Assembly: GCA_964019695.1 (NCBI GenBank)
Contig: OZ026527.1
Span: forward strand, 78,162,831-78,226,830
Direction: 5' to 3'
Origin: Loripinus fragilis
Lineage: Eukaryota > Mollusca > Bivalvia > Lucinida > Lucinidae
DNA: 64,000 nucleotides
How positions within the stretch are numbered: the first letter of the stretch is position 1; every line of letters begins with the position of its first letter. Both the position numbers and the translations under genes were made by a program. Below are positions 22,901 through 37,900 of this stretch, piece after piece. A model generated the notes under the pieces. It did not search any database. It was not told where the DNA came from and saw nothing but the letters and a program-made list of their open reading frames with translations.

Positions 22901-25900
22901 ACAAGATCAGGCCCGACAAAATATTAGGCTTCATCCAAATCCAAACTGTTTAGCACTGTCGTGGTATTCCCAAAGGATCTTTTTTAATGAGTTAATTTAA
23001 ATTAAAGGAAAGATAAAAGAAACTGCAGACAATGAATAGGCATGCAATATTACCCAGCCTGCAGAGTCGATTTGAGTGAACTTTATATGATATTGACTCT
23101 TCATGGTAGTGATAATAAAAAATCAAAATGCATCAAATATCATAAATGACTATAGGAGGGACAGGCAGGCAGGCAAAAGGGCTAAATCACGTATGTGATT
23201 AAGCTGCATCCTATCATATCTAGCTCCTTATCTTCAACATACTGAAGGAGTTCACCAATCTATTATAATCATTAATAATCCTTATTTCCCACCTCAAGAA
23301 AAATGCTAAAACTATTTAATTCAATACACGCTTAGTTGAACACCCTTAGAAATTCAGAAGGAGTAAAATACAACAAGACAATAAGTATAGCTTTCTACCT
23401 CATGGTATTAATTTGGTGAAGTGGGTTGGGGGTGGAACCAAAGTTTTTTTCATGACAAGCTTGACTAAGCGATTTAACAGTACTTCACGCACATGCCTAC
23501 GCTAGAAACTGACAACAATCCTTCTTGTACCAGCAGAACTCAGTTTTGATCAAAATAAAAATTACCTAGGAGTAGAGCTCTAACGAAGCCTTGATAAAAT
23601 GTAGCTCAGTGAAAGGGTAGAGTGTGTGTCTTCTGGCAAACTATTTGATACCATGCTGCTGCATATACCATGTTGTGAAAAGTTTATTGTTGGCCATTGC
23701 CCCACAGCTAAGTCCACACAAAGGGTTGGACCCAGGCCTACAAATTAAAATTTCGCTTGATATGTTTCAATATCTTTTGCACCTCTGCCTGCATACTAAA
23801 AATAGGTAAACAATAATTGCAACCTGACTTAGCTATTCCGAAATTATTTCATGATCAAATTCCATAACAGTATGGGACCTGGGTAGGGGCATTTCCAGCT
23901 CATGCTCACTTACTATCCAATGATGTAAATCATGTTTCAAGGTCACCAGTCTTGTGGTTCATGTAAAGAAGGTATAAAGGGTATTCACTACCTTAAAGAA
24001 TAGTAAGTGAGTATGATCAGGAAATACCACAATCACAAACAGCAGACAAACCCAAGGCACCGCGAGACAGAGCGACACAACCATCAAGAAACAGCAGGAA
24101 GACAAAATAACCATAGCAACCAGCTTTCTCTTCCCCATCAAGATGATTGCAAAACTAGAATGGATATAAAGTTATGTACAACAAAACATAGAACAATTAC
24201 AGACTCGCACAATGGGAGTAACAATAAACAAAAAGTCAACAACAACAGAACAACAGCCTTAGAGCGGACAGCAGCCTAAGCCACTGTGGGGCCTTAAATG
24301 CATTTTATTGGTACCAAATCTTCGCCCTAGATTCTGCTGTTGTTAAAGTACAAGAAATGTCCAGCTCGCATGGAAGCCTTCTATGTATAACAGAATGCTC
24401 CATATGAATTTCTACTTCAATCAACCAAAATTCCAAACTGAGTCCTTTTGCACGAAAGGTCCAATCAAGCATCCAAATAAGAGTGTGCAAATAAAAGTGA
24501 TTCTCCTTAATTTCTGCATTCACACTCAATAGATTGAATATAATTTCGGTTTCTAGTGCAGAAGTGGAGGTTGAAATCTTTCTCTCTAACAGAGTCAAAC
24601 CGTTGCATGAGTTGCAGTCTGTTCTGGATTCATTATGTTTACTTCCATCATAAAATTAGTTCAGAGTGCATTTTAGTATAATCAGCAGACATAAAAAGCA
24701 TGCAACATTTTCACGACTACAATACATCAGCACTTTAAAAGAAAATATTATTTTGCTGAAGATGACTTTATTAAAGCACTTCATATGATTTCCTACCAAG
24801 AAATTAACCGAGTCGCAAGTTACAACTAATGAAGTTGTTAAACGTTTCTGAATTACACTGCTGAGATAGCCCCTTTTAAATAACGTAAGTCTAAGGTGTG
24901 CTACACCATACAAATCCTAAGGTCCGCGGTAACTGAAAAATGTCTATTGGGAGTGAATATGTGAGTATGAGCTCAAAACAACTCCATTTAGTTTGGAATT
25001 GTTTTCTTTTGTCAAACCTCTTGCAGGGCTCATTGAAGAACATTTAGATTTAGGCCCTACCACCACAGACAGGTTTTAAAACACTTACCTTCATAAACCC
25101 TGCCTAATATCCCGGCATTAGTAATAGCAACAGTAAGAAAAAAGGCAAACATCAGGAATCCATACAATCAAGCCCCACAGTAGACAGTTTGCTGTCAAAC
25201 TGCGTTGAAACATTTCCTTGTTGATGTAGACTTGACATAGTTTTGATTACTTTGTTTGTTTGATTTGATTCTTTACGTCCCATCAACAATCTTTCAGTTA
25301 TATAGGGATGTATCTTCCTGGGTTGAACCAGTACTAAGCTAGGATAAATGTGTCTTGCTCAAGGACCACAACGTAGTGAGGCCGGTGAGGCTCGAACCCA
25401 GGGCCCTTCGGTCTCCAGTCAAGCACTCTACCACTGAGCCACTGCGCTCCCTAGTTTTGATTACGATTCTCTTCAATGATAATGACGTCACATAACCTCG
25501 TCATCCAGTTCATGTCTTAAGAGTTTCCCCCATTGCTTTGAAGACGTACCACCATATGGGGTAAGGGTTTTAAAATGAGCTTTCAGCATGCTTAACTATA
25601 TTAAAACTTGTGAATATTTATTTCTGAAATTTGATGTACAGTTCATTATTATTAACACTAACAGAACTGTGAAATCAAGGCAGATATCAAATATTCATAC
25701 ACATGGGTTTTTAGCGAAGTGTAAAACCTATTTAATTTTGTCAACAGACCAATCAAAAGCGCTTACAAACAATAAAAACAATAGTTGGAATTACACAAAC
25801 ATAAAAAGATCTAATTTTTTATGCAAAACTGGCAGAATTCATATTAAACCTTAAAATTATTCTGTGTCCTTGTGTGGAATTCCATGTCCCAGAACAAAAC

Positions 25901-28900
25901 ATATAAAGGATACAGTCATGTCTTATTTCTCAACCAAAACATATGTTGTGATGCCAGTACTCAAAAGAACTGTCTCAGTGAGACGGTTCTTTTGAGCACC
26001 CAAAACATATGTAAAAACTGACGGTAAAAAAATGTTTAAAATTTTACACTCAAAAATCTAAACCTGTGTGAAATAATATATATTTTTGTATGTGGCAGAC
26101 CAATTAAACAATCTCAGATTGAAATCTTCAATTGAAAAAGACATTTTTTTTATGGAATCATTGTCACAGCTATTATCATGCTTATTAAGTATAAAATTCA
26201 TCATTTAATATTTTTTAAACAACTCATTGTTATAACTTTTGCTACTCTCCCTACTTGTTTAAGCTGATATTTCCCACTTTTTAATTATATTTTGCAATTT
26301 TTATCCCTACCTTTTCCCTACTTTGTGGAGATAACTTTAAACATGTAATGATGAACAATTATTATTTCAGGGATTACGGTGATCACTCCATAGAAATAGA
26401 GCTGGATGTGGTCTGTTGTGTGTGTGAAACCGATGTGGGCCTCTTTGATGAAATATTGATCTGCCAGTGTTGTAAGAACAAGGCCCACCAGACATGTACT
26501 AGTAAGTACCGTTTTCTAAATTTACCATAATTCTGTCTGCCATTAATTACAGTCAAACTACAGTTTTTCGAAGTGCCATGGACCACAGGAATCCTTTCGA
26601 ATAATCGGTAGTTTGGATTATCAAAATCAGTAGTTTGGGATTGATACTTTCAGTAAAAACTCGGAGGCTTTCATAGAACGTCATTTTTTTGCCAGAACTT
26701 GCATTTTCAACTGGGTTTTTTCCGTGAAGTATTGCAAATATCAGTCTGTCAAAGCATTGACAAAAATGAGCTGCTTGGAGGTTGTGGTCATATCGTCTCT
26801 AAAGACTTATGGTTTGCAGGTCTAAGAACGCAGAAAAGAAAAGAAAATCAAGAGCTCATCCACTATATACATGTACCTACATTGATAACAACAATGACTA
26901 GAACGTGCAGTCAATGGGGCGCCGTGGCAAATCCCAACGCTAAAGTTTTGACCCGCCAGCACCCACAAGTCCCACCCCTGGGGCATGACTCTAGCAACAG
27001 ATTCAATATGTTTTCTATATTTTATTTGTGGGAACACACACAAAGTTTGGTATAAAAATCTTTGAAATTGACATGGTAACCGAAATGCAAGTAAAATTTT
27101 CATCCTAGGGTCAAACTGGTGACCTTGGGTTGAGGTCAAAAGGTCAAATATCATTAAATTTCGGCTACCATGTCATATTCTATGATTTTTATACCAAACT
27201 TTGTGTGTGTTCTTACAAATAGAAAACATATTGAACAGAATTTTCATTCTGTTGCTGGGGTCATGCCCAAGGGGTGAGACTTGGGGGTGCTGGGTGAGTC
27301 AACTACTTTAGTGTGGGGATTTGCGATGGCACCCCATCAACTGCACGCTCAAATTATTTTTGTTGTAATCGGTTTCATAACCATTATCTTCCTATAGGTG
27401 GGTGTGCTGACATTTTTATTGGCAATTAGGAATTTGAAATTGAAGGGTAATTTAACAGCAATTTCCATAATCGGCACCAACGAATCTCTTTGAAAAATTG
27501 ATTTTTTTTCAGAAAATCGAAATAAGAAAAAACAGCAGTTTTATTGCAATAGATACTAGAGAAAAGAGTCGGGGACGTCCGTCATCTTCAAAAGATCCAG
27601 TAGTTTTAGATAATCGACGTTCAGATAACCAAGATTTGACTGTATTCTCAGTACCCATTGGTCAGATTTGATGCAGTTTTGGTATAAATGATAAGTACAT
27701 GGTCTGCAGATCTTGAAATATCTTAAAATAGGCACTTACCCTGCTTCAAAACAGTTATTGACATATATGGATAAAAATTGTTAATTTACTCTGAAAATCA
27801 TCCAAATTTCCACTTGCATGCACAGTGACTTTTAACCCAATTGCAGCAGCCAACAAATTTTGTGATATTTTTCCTAATTTTTGAAAAAGTGTAAGGTATT
27901 TTTACCCACAGCAGTTTTAACTTAGCCATTTTATGATCATTTCAGTGCATACCTTGTTTGAATTGTTTTCCATTTCAGCTTAGAGGGCAGGCCTATTGTT
28001 TTGATTGTAATAATTCCTTGTCATTGCTTAGTTTTAACTTGGTCTTTTTAGCTCACCTGAGCCATTGGCTCATGGCAAGCTATTGTGATGGTTAGATGTC
28101 CGTCATGGGACGTCCATCGTTAACAATGGCTTCAAATGACATCTCCTCCTAAACTACTGGCTGGATTTTGATCAAACTTTGTAGGATTGATCCTTATATG
28201 GCCGCCTTAAAAAATTGTTCAAATGGTTCTGGTCCAATGCATATCTAGGTCACACAGGCTAAAAATATATTTTCAAGATGAAAAAATTTAAAAATTTTCA
28301 TTTCTGAAACCACAAAGCCTAGAGCTTTGATCTTTGGTATGTAGCATCACCTAGTGGACCTCTACCAAGTTTGTTCAAATTATACCCATAGGGTCAAAAA
28401 TGGCCCTGTCCTAGGGATCACATGTTTTACATAGGCTTATATAGGGAAAAAGTTGGAAAAATCTTCTTGTCTGAAACCATAAGGCCTTGAGCCCTGATAT
28501 TTGGTATGTAGCATCACCTAGTGAATCTCTACCAAGATTGTTCAAGATATATCCCTGGGGCCAAAAATGGCCCTGCCTCAGGGTCACATGTTTTACTAAG
28601 GCTTATATTAGGAAAAAGATGAAAAAAATTTTCTTTTCTGAAACCATATGGCCTAGAGCTTTGGTATTGAGTATGTAGCATCACCTAGTGGTCCTCTACC
28701 AAGTTTGTTATACCCCTCGAAAACTTTGTTTGTGGGGGGTATACTGTTTTCACGTTGTCCGTGCGTCCGTCCATCTGTCCGTCCTTGCATCAGTGCGTAA
28801 CGTTTTGTTTCCTTAATATCTTGAAGAGTCATTGCTGGATTTTCATTAAACCTTGCAAACATGTTCTTATATACAAGACAACTACTTTAAACAAAAAAGT

Positions 28901-31900
28901 AAGGGCTAGGGGCCAATTCTTTTAGAGTTATTTCCCTTTGTAGATCTAAATGGCTTTTTATATAGGGTTTTATGCTTATTCTATAATAGTCCATACACGG
29001 GCTGATCAACTCCTACCACAGCTTTTGATGGAACAATTTGATACTTTTCCTATACAATGTAGTTCAATATTTTTTTACAAAATGACAGCATATACTTGTT
29101 GTGCAGTATATTTTTGTTCACTACAACCCTCCCCCAATGTTGATCTAGTTCACCCGCAGAATTCCAGTAACTTATATGCCTGTATTTTCAGACTGGAAAC
29201 TGGAAGAAGCCAGTAGTGTTTTCATAAATGGATAAATCTGTGTTCAACAGGACAAGGGTTAAATTGCCACTCTATAATGAAAATATTGTGCTAATTGTTG
29301 TCTGTTGCATTATTGTCTACTTAAATGTACTGTTATAATATTTCAGTGTCTGGTGAGGCTGCAGCCAGCTGGTCATGTTCTTCCTGCGGTGAGTATCTTT
29401 TCATAGTATCTGGTTAAAAAAAAAAAAAACGTGTACGTCACGGGTAGGAAGCTACATAGACAGAACCGTAAGTATGTCACGGGTAGGAAACTACATAGAC
29501 AGAACCATAAGTATGTCATGGGTAGGAAACTACATAGACAGAACCGTAAGTATATCATGGGTAGGAAACTACATAGACAGAACCGTAAGTTCTGATAAGG
29601 AAATCGTATGAGGCTTTTTCTGGTTCTGTATATGGAGACTGAAATAATGCCTAAAAGATTTCCATTATTATATTGTAAATTAGTAAAAAGAGAATGTAGT
29701 GCTCTGATCTGGTTGTTTAACTTCTAATCCAAGCTGATGTGAGTTGAAAATTTTGTATGGTTTTATCTGTATTGTTTTTGTTGTGAGGTAAACGAAGGCT
29801 AATGCATAGAATGACAACTATCATTTTGTGTATATGTCTCTTCAAAGCTATAAACTTAGTAAGTGTTTGGAGAGTTGAAATGTGATATTTGGTTGTCTGA
29901 TCCAGCCCCATTTATGAAAAACGAGAATTTAAAAAAATGAATTTTGAGAAGAAAAAAGAATGACCTTCATTTTCCTCACGACAAAAAGGATACAAAACTG
30001 TACACAATTTGCAGCTCGCTTCAGCTTAGATAAGTAGTTAAAAGACCAGAATGGAGAACTTCTTTCACCATTTTTCGCTATTTTACACTATAAAAACACT
30101 TAACAGAAAACTTAACAATTATTAGGCATTTTTTTAGACTACATATACAGAATCAGAAAGAGCCTCATATACAAATTAATGGTTCTGTCTATGCAGTTTC
30201 CTGCCTGTGTACATAGGAATAATCAATTAATTTTAATAGTGTAAAATTTTAGATAATCTCCTATCTATTAGTTTAAATATGTGCTGGGTGCTCAAAAGTA
30301 CTATATTTCATTAAGATGGTTCTTTTGAGTACCCACACCATAAGTTTGGATTCAACATTAAGAAAAGAAGTTTTTAGTTACACACTCTTATGGCCTGCAA
30401 ATTATGATTTTTATTCTTTTCTGGAGAACTAGGGGATCTTTTCAAATGAAACTTTATCTGTCCATGCATAACCACATCTCTGTACTTCTTGGTTACATTC
30501 ATCAATAATACAAAGGAGGCTTGACTACCAATAAATTATGGAAGAATTGAATGTGTTAACTCTTGAGTTACTTCCCTTGATATAACCAGAATATGCAACA
30601 ATAGCATTATATACTTAGAGACGTTGGGCGGTTCTTAGCTAAGTTCAACCGCTGGACAAATACATTTGGAAATCGGTTAGTTAGGTCGCAATGTTTGCGT
30701 ATTCATCCATCTGTGAAACTCTCCACACCAATATTATATACCTGTAATTTTATAGTTGCCGTATCGTGAAAAATAGCGTTACGAGAATTATTGCAGATGA
30801 ATATGATCAGTCCAGATACCTATATGCTAAGGCAGCGACGTATTTTAGATCATATAAGTCATTGGCTGTACTACATGCAACTTAAACTATACAAGCAAAA
30901 AATCAATTTTCAACAAACACAAGTTTTATTGTTTCATAAAAGGTATGTGAACCCTTTCCCCGTGGTCCAGATATTGAACCTTTATCGTGCCGAATTTTAA
31001 TTAGTGTTGTGTGTGTGTAGGTCTGATATAGTTGTTTTTGTAATGCTATTTTTTCGAAGTCAGAGCTAAAACCCAAATCATTTTCTTGCCAAACAAACAG
31101 AATTTTCAAGAATGTTTTCATACACAAATATTTTCAAAGTAGCCTACTTAGAAGTTTTGTGATTATTTTGCCCAATGCAGGAGCCATTATTGAAATCGTT
31201 TTGGTTAATTCTTATATATTTTCTCTTTGTTTCAGACTGGATGTCAGAAGGCTTAGACCAGTCAGAAGAAGCTGTCAGCAATCCAGGGGAGATCAATCTT
31301 AATAGTTCACTGACAGGTATAAAGAAATTACTTCAAGCATTTCAAGGTTTGGGTAGGAATATGATAGTAGTCTACAGCCCAGGTGGATGTATAAAAAAAT
31401 TAGGCTGGTGAAAGTCTTCAAAATGGCTGACATTCAAGATGGCCTCCAAAATTATGAACTTTATAGAACTGAGTGAAAAACATACCTATCTCGGGTTTAA
31501 TTGCGTCTAAGTTTTTCAAATGTTGATATTTTTATATATTTTGTTTATGCGTCAAAAATGAAAGCTTTTTAAAACAATATTTTGTTCTCAGGTGTTACAT
31601 ATGTTACTTTATTAACATTACTCTCTAAGAATCATAATATTGACTGTTGTTGTTTGCTGTCAATGTTCCCCTTCATAGTTTTTGAAGTCTTTATTAATTT
31701 GATTTCATGAAAGGCTTAAAGCAATTTAAAATAAAAACAATTTGAGCATTCTATCCTCAGAAGTTTTTCAGCAATAGCTCTTTGAATACATAAGCCCCAG
31801 TTTACTGAAGGCCAATTTTTAAGTTTTAAATTATTTTTTTTCGCATTCATCAATATCACAAAGATGAAGCTATATATACTTGTCTGATTTCACTCAGTTT

Positions 31901-34900
31901 GTCAAACATTTGATTTAACCAATAAAACTACCCATTAAGTTAAAATAATCTACACTTATGATAACTGTTATATATGTTACTTACTTTAATATATATTTGT
32001 ATTGCTCACTTGACCACATGCTGCCTAAAGACCTGTGGAGAGGCTGTTTAGTGCATTAAATTTTTGTCAACCACATTATATATGACAAATCTAATGTATA
32101 GTGGCTCCTTAGAAATAGATGTATTACCATGCAACAGTCAAGTCAAATACGTTACCATTAAGTAATAGTGGAACTCATATTATTATAGTGCTATTAGTGT
32201 TTGTTTCATTTTTTTACATACCATCTTGATCTCTGAATTGTATAAGCTTACTAGCAGAATGATAATTATTATGTCTCCCCCCTTTAGGGTCGGGAGACAT
32301 ATTGTTTTTCCCCGGGCGTCTGTCTGTCTGTCCGTCCGTCTGTCTGTCCATCTGTCTGTCTGTCACAAATCGTGTCCGCTCTATAACTTGAAAACCGCTC
32401 AAGCTATATTCATGAAACTTTATACAAATATCAATCAGCATGAGATGACGTGCAGAGTGCAAGAATGCCAACTCTGCCTTTTATATTTTTTGAGTTATTT
32501 CCCTTTGAACTTTGTGCATCACAAAAATCGTGTCCGCTCTATAACTTGAAAACCACTTAATCTTTATTCACGAAACTTTATACAAATATCAATCAGCATG
32601 AGATGACGTGCAGAGTGCAAGAATGGTAACTCTGCCTTTTATACTTTTTGAGTTATTTCCCTTGGAACTTTGTGCATCAAGAAAATCGTGTCCGCTCTAT
32701 AACTTGAAAACTGCTTAAGCTATATTCACGAAACTTTATACAATTATCAATCAGCATTAGATGTTGTGCAGAATGCAAGAATGGTAACTCTGCCTTTTAT
32801 ACTTTTTGAGTTATTTCCCTTGGAACTTTGTGCATCACAGAAACCGTGTCCGCTCGATAACTTGAAAACCGCTTAAGCTATATTCACGAAACTTTTTACA
32901 TGTATCAACCAACATGCGTCTACGTGCAGAGTGCAAGAACAGTAACTCTGTCATTTATACTCTTTGAGTTATTTCCCTAGGAACTTTGTCAATTACAAAA
33001 AACAATTATCTATGATTATTTTATACAAGGTTATAATTGTGCAATAGTTAACTACATTGACAGATATCTTTACTAAATAAGAGCTGATTTTCAGCATGAA
33101 ATGACTAGAATTTCTGTTAGAAATTATGTATTTAATGTTTCTGTTTGAAATTATATTTGATGACTCATGCTTTTGACGTCAAAAGGGGGGGAGACATCTG
33201 TTTTTTTTGTAGAAAAACAATTCTAGTTAGCTTAGGCACCTGGTATTTCTGTAATATAAGTTACTTTTTGTTAAATATTATTTTTGTACAATGTTATAAC
33301 TATATGAATTGAAACACTTAGTGGATGAAAATGAAATTGACTACCATCTTAGTGCTCAAAAATACATTTATTGTGAGTATTTTCTTTTTAAACATATCAT
33401 ATGAATGATTTTCAGCTTCAACAAAAGCATAGTTGCTTTAAAGGGAAAAACTTACTTTTAAAGCACAAAAAATGTTGTACTTTTTTTCCTGAATAGTTTC
33501 AATTGGATTTTAATACCTATTTATTTTTCATAAACAAATTATGTCTAAAGAAAGATTAAATGATTCTTTTATCTCTGCCACTACCTAGTTTTTGGTTCTT
33601 TTAATTATGCATTAAATGCCATCTACAAGACATTTCCCTTCACTGTCACAGCTCAATTCAGCTGAAATAAATAAAAGCAAGAGGCAATATAGTAATAGGT
33701 TCCATAAACAATTTTATAAAAAGTAAGAAAGGTAACCAAGATCCGGAATCGATACAATCAATTACCACATCTGACCCAGGATACCAAGCATTCATTTTTT
33801 TGCATTGATAATCATCTATTGACTACAACAGCTATGTTCTTAACAAGTCACAAAAGCTAACTTACAATTCTAAGAACTGTAAGTCATTCTAAGTATAAGT
33901 CCAAATCAAGAAGTGAAACATTAAATAATGAATTCCTCCATATAAAATAAAAAGCTGAAGTTTGTGGAAATTATAATGGTTCTGTCTCACAATAAGCACC
34001 CACCATACATATCCTTGTGGTCATAGTATTTTAGTATCTACAGAGTAACCAGTTTGGTAAAAGAAATTAAATTTATGTTGGTAATGTATATAACAAAACA
34101 CAAATGAACCCTTGTTGGGTACTTTAGATTTCCTAAATTTCTGGGATTTGTTGGGTACTTACGCCTTCTTGGCAACTTTTTCTAACACAGTAAGTACCCA
34201 ACAAGTATCTAAATGTAAGAGCGTTGGTCTGTCCGTAATGCTATCTCCTCCTAAACCATTTGACGAAATTCAACCAAATTTCGTGATTGAGTTTCTCACA
34301 TGAATGGGGCATGCAACAGTAATTTTGTTTTGGCCCAACCACCTTGGGCCCTGGGGAGGGGTCAAAAGGTCAAATATAATTTAATTTCAATTACAAAGTC
34401 AATTTCAAAGATTTTTATACCAAACTTTGTGTGTGTTCTCACAAATGAAAGATACAAAATATATCAGACGAGATTTTCATTCTGTCACCTGGGTCATGCC
34501 TCAGGGGTGGGACTTGGGGCACTGGGGTGCCCAGGGGGTCAAAAAATTATTGGGGGTACCATGGGGGGGTTGGGGTCAAAAAGATTTTTTTCAGAAATTC
34601 ATCCAGATTTGGTGTGTGAGTTACTTACATGAATGACACATGCCCCGGCACAATTATTTGGGTCCCCACCCCCTTGGGCCTTGGGGAGGGGTCAAAAATT
34701 TAATTTTCTGAACATGGTCATGTAGCATATCAAATTAAAGGGGAAGAGCACTAGACTAGGATACACTGAAAAAATTTAACCTACGATCAAACTGGTGACC
34801 TTTGGGTGGGGTCAAAGGGCCAATTACCATTAGATTTCTTTGAGAGCGTGGGGATTTGCAATGGCGCGCCATTGAATGTGTTCTAGTTACTCTTACATCC

Positions 34901-37900
34901 ACCGACACTCTAAAATACTTGCATAAAATCTGTTTAAAGGAATTTGAATGCCACCTTGTCAAATATGACCTAAACTTATTCTGTCTGTTAACGTTTTTAT
35001 AGGCTATTTGCAATGTCTCACCCACTGAAAAAGAAGGTGCTGAAAATGCAAAAATGAAAATTCTTAGCAAACCCAAATAAATTTGGTACCAAAATATTTG
35101 TCATGTTCTGACTAAGAAAATGCATACCCACACTTGATGTTTTTGTTCACAAATAAGAAAGTTATGGGCGTTTGAAGTTCTGAAGTGAAATGCATTAAGT
35201 GAATGGAAAAAAGTCAGAGGTAATCCAAAAACACTACAGTGAAAATATAACATTTCACTAGTAAATGATATCACTTTTATTTGTTTTTGTTATGTATTGA
35301 TTTCACTGCCAAGTATAAAATAAATACTACTATTAAGTCTGGTGCCATCAGGTGCATAAAAGCTAATAGAAAAAATTGTCTGCTTAAATCTGAAAGTTAA
35401 GGGTTCTAAACTTATATAACGTTTTATCAGAGGTTATCTAATTGAACATTTTATATACAACAAAGTATTTGTGATAGAACATAACTGTTTGCAGTTTTGA
35501 AATGGTCAGTAAATGGTCCTTTGAACACATGTTATCATAAACTAAAATACCTGTTAATAATTTTTGTCAACTGCAACTATTTAACAAAATATAGTGAATT
35601 TTAAGGGTATAGTTGAAATGAAACATAAATGACACCTAAAAATACAAACATCAAATATGCATAGACAATAACATGTTCTTACAGATTGCGTAACTGTTTT
35701 GTTTATTTTAACATTTCAACTGCTACCTTGACAGACAAATTTACATATTTATGTTTTTAAGAAAATTAGGGGTAACATAATTAACAACCATTTTGGAGAC
35801 TTTTGCCGGCCTACTTTTCTATACACCCACCTGGATTGTATACTACTGGCATACACCTACCCAAAACAAGCATCAAAACTTCTGGCCAAGATCATGTAGG
35901 GTAAATAAAAATTTGGATCTTGGATTCCGGACTAATGGGGGAATGATGAATGTCCAGGCTTCCCTGTGCAACTGCGCAGTCACACAAGGGCCTTTTTAGG
36001 TCGCAAAATACAAGTGTGATGTACATAAATGTTGCGGGGAAGTCTTTGACTTTTGGATCTAGAACAATAATTATTAGTTGTGGATCCTCATTTGAGCATC
36101 CCTGTATGAGGACAGTTCTAGGTATCAGATTATGTGAGCCTTTGTATGGCAATACCGACAATTTGAATTTATGTGCAGAGAATACTCAGCTTAGCCTTGA
36201 GACCTGCCTTTTCTGATCAAAGTTTTGCTGTGCGCTTAGAAATTGTTACATGTAAGGACAAATGCTTTCAATATCAAGCCAGCATACTATTATGGGCCAC
36301 AATCAGCCCGCTAGCAAAACACTGTTTAAATAGTGTTTCGTTGGCGCGCCCAATCTTATCCTCTTGTATATGCTCACTTGGACCCCGCCCTTGGGGAGGA
36401 GCTCTTTTGTACTCAACATGTATCCGAACTGCTCACAATTATTGCTAGTTGCAAGAGTCAAATTATTGCTTTTGTCACACACGTGCATATATGTTTCACA
36501 TTCGTATGAAAGTTACTTGTCATATTCATGAGTAGCAGAGTATTGGACACACCTTTGCAACTGTCATCTGGTCCAAGTTTCCACTGCCCACAAGGATTCT
36601 GTATTTACAGAAATGAAATTAGTCACTCAGCTCCGCTGGCTACCTGCACATGCATGTTAAAAAAATAACGGTAATCAAGGATTTACTATGAAAATATTCA
36701 TGAGCTGGTATCCATCAAAAGATACAAGTTGGCATGTGCTCTAGTTGAAGACTCAGATCAGCCTGCACATCTGCTCAATGCCAAGGATCAAATGTTACTT
36801 TGGATGGAAAACTAAGACTCTGATCAGATTCTGAGGATGCTCATACTGATTTGAATTTTTTCTGTATGTACATGTCAACTTGTACCGCATGCTAGATACT
36901 GACTGAATACCCTTACAAACACCAGATTCTGCTTATCTGACACAGATTTCAGCCCTATGACCCTAAAGAAAGAAAATTTCAAACAAAGCTTAATTTATTC
37001 AGGTCCAGTCATTTGGAACAATTTACCAGACTGTTTAAAGAATTTAGAAACTGTTGATTCTTTTCGTAGACATTGTATTTAGTGGATGAAATCCAGTCTA
37101 TCCTTCAATCTTTGAAACGGAAGCATATGTCCAATGCATGAACATAATTTTGAGTGTAAAATTGTGAATATGTTTTGATCCCCAGTTTTATCATTTAGTT
37201 TGGTGCTCACAAGAACTGTCTTATTGAGACGCTTCTTTTGAGTACCTAAAACATGTGTTTGAAAATGAGTAACTATTAAAGCACTTTTATCTATGTATAT
37301 AAAGTTAGCCTGTGTGTATGTAGGTTGAAAGAGTTCCATGCTGCTTGTATTATTTTGTATACATGTAAATCATTTTTGTACTTTATAATTGTATTATTTT
37401 TTGGTGGTAGTTTATAGATGGTCTCATGGAAGATTAGCTTTTTTTTCGCTATATGTGTTACCCTCTGAAAACAAAGACTATTATTATTATTACCGGTATA
37501 ATTATTAAGAACATGGTCACATATTGATGAACTCTATACTTGCTAGCTGTGACTTTTGTTGTTTGCTGATAACATTTGCAAACAGGTTGGATCCAGACCA
37601 GGACCAACAGAACGTCATTTCTGATCTGGATTTATACCATTTGACACTTTGATACTTTTTTGAGGAAAAAGTTAATTTTGAAAATCGACAGGCGACAAAA
37701 GCATGTAAAGATCTAAGAATCATTTTTTTAATTCTTTACAGACCTCCCAGCAGCTGCCCATGAACAAACCAGTAGCGTGATCAGCACACAACAGACCCAC
37801 AAGGAAAATCCACAGTTGAAATCCCATTGTGACATAAGCGGACTTCCCGACCTGGACGAGATCAAGGGAGAACTGAAAAATATTGATAGTCATGTGTTCC

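Noticed and set aside
26699..27055. 118-codon frame after exon 2 as an exon
   Set aside because: Its 3' half lies in the inverted family B repeat, and neither splice border fits the phase of exon 2.
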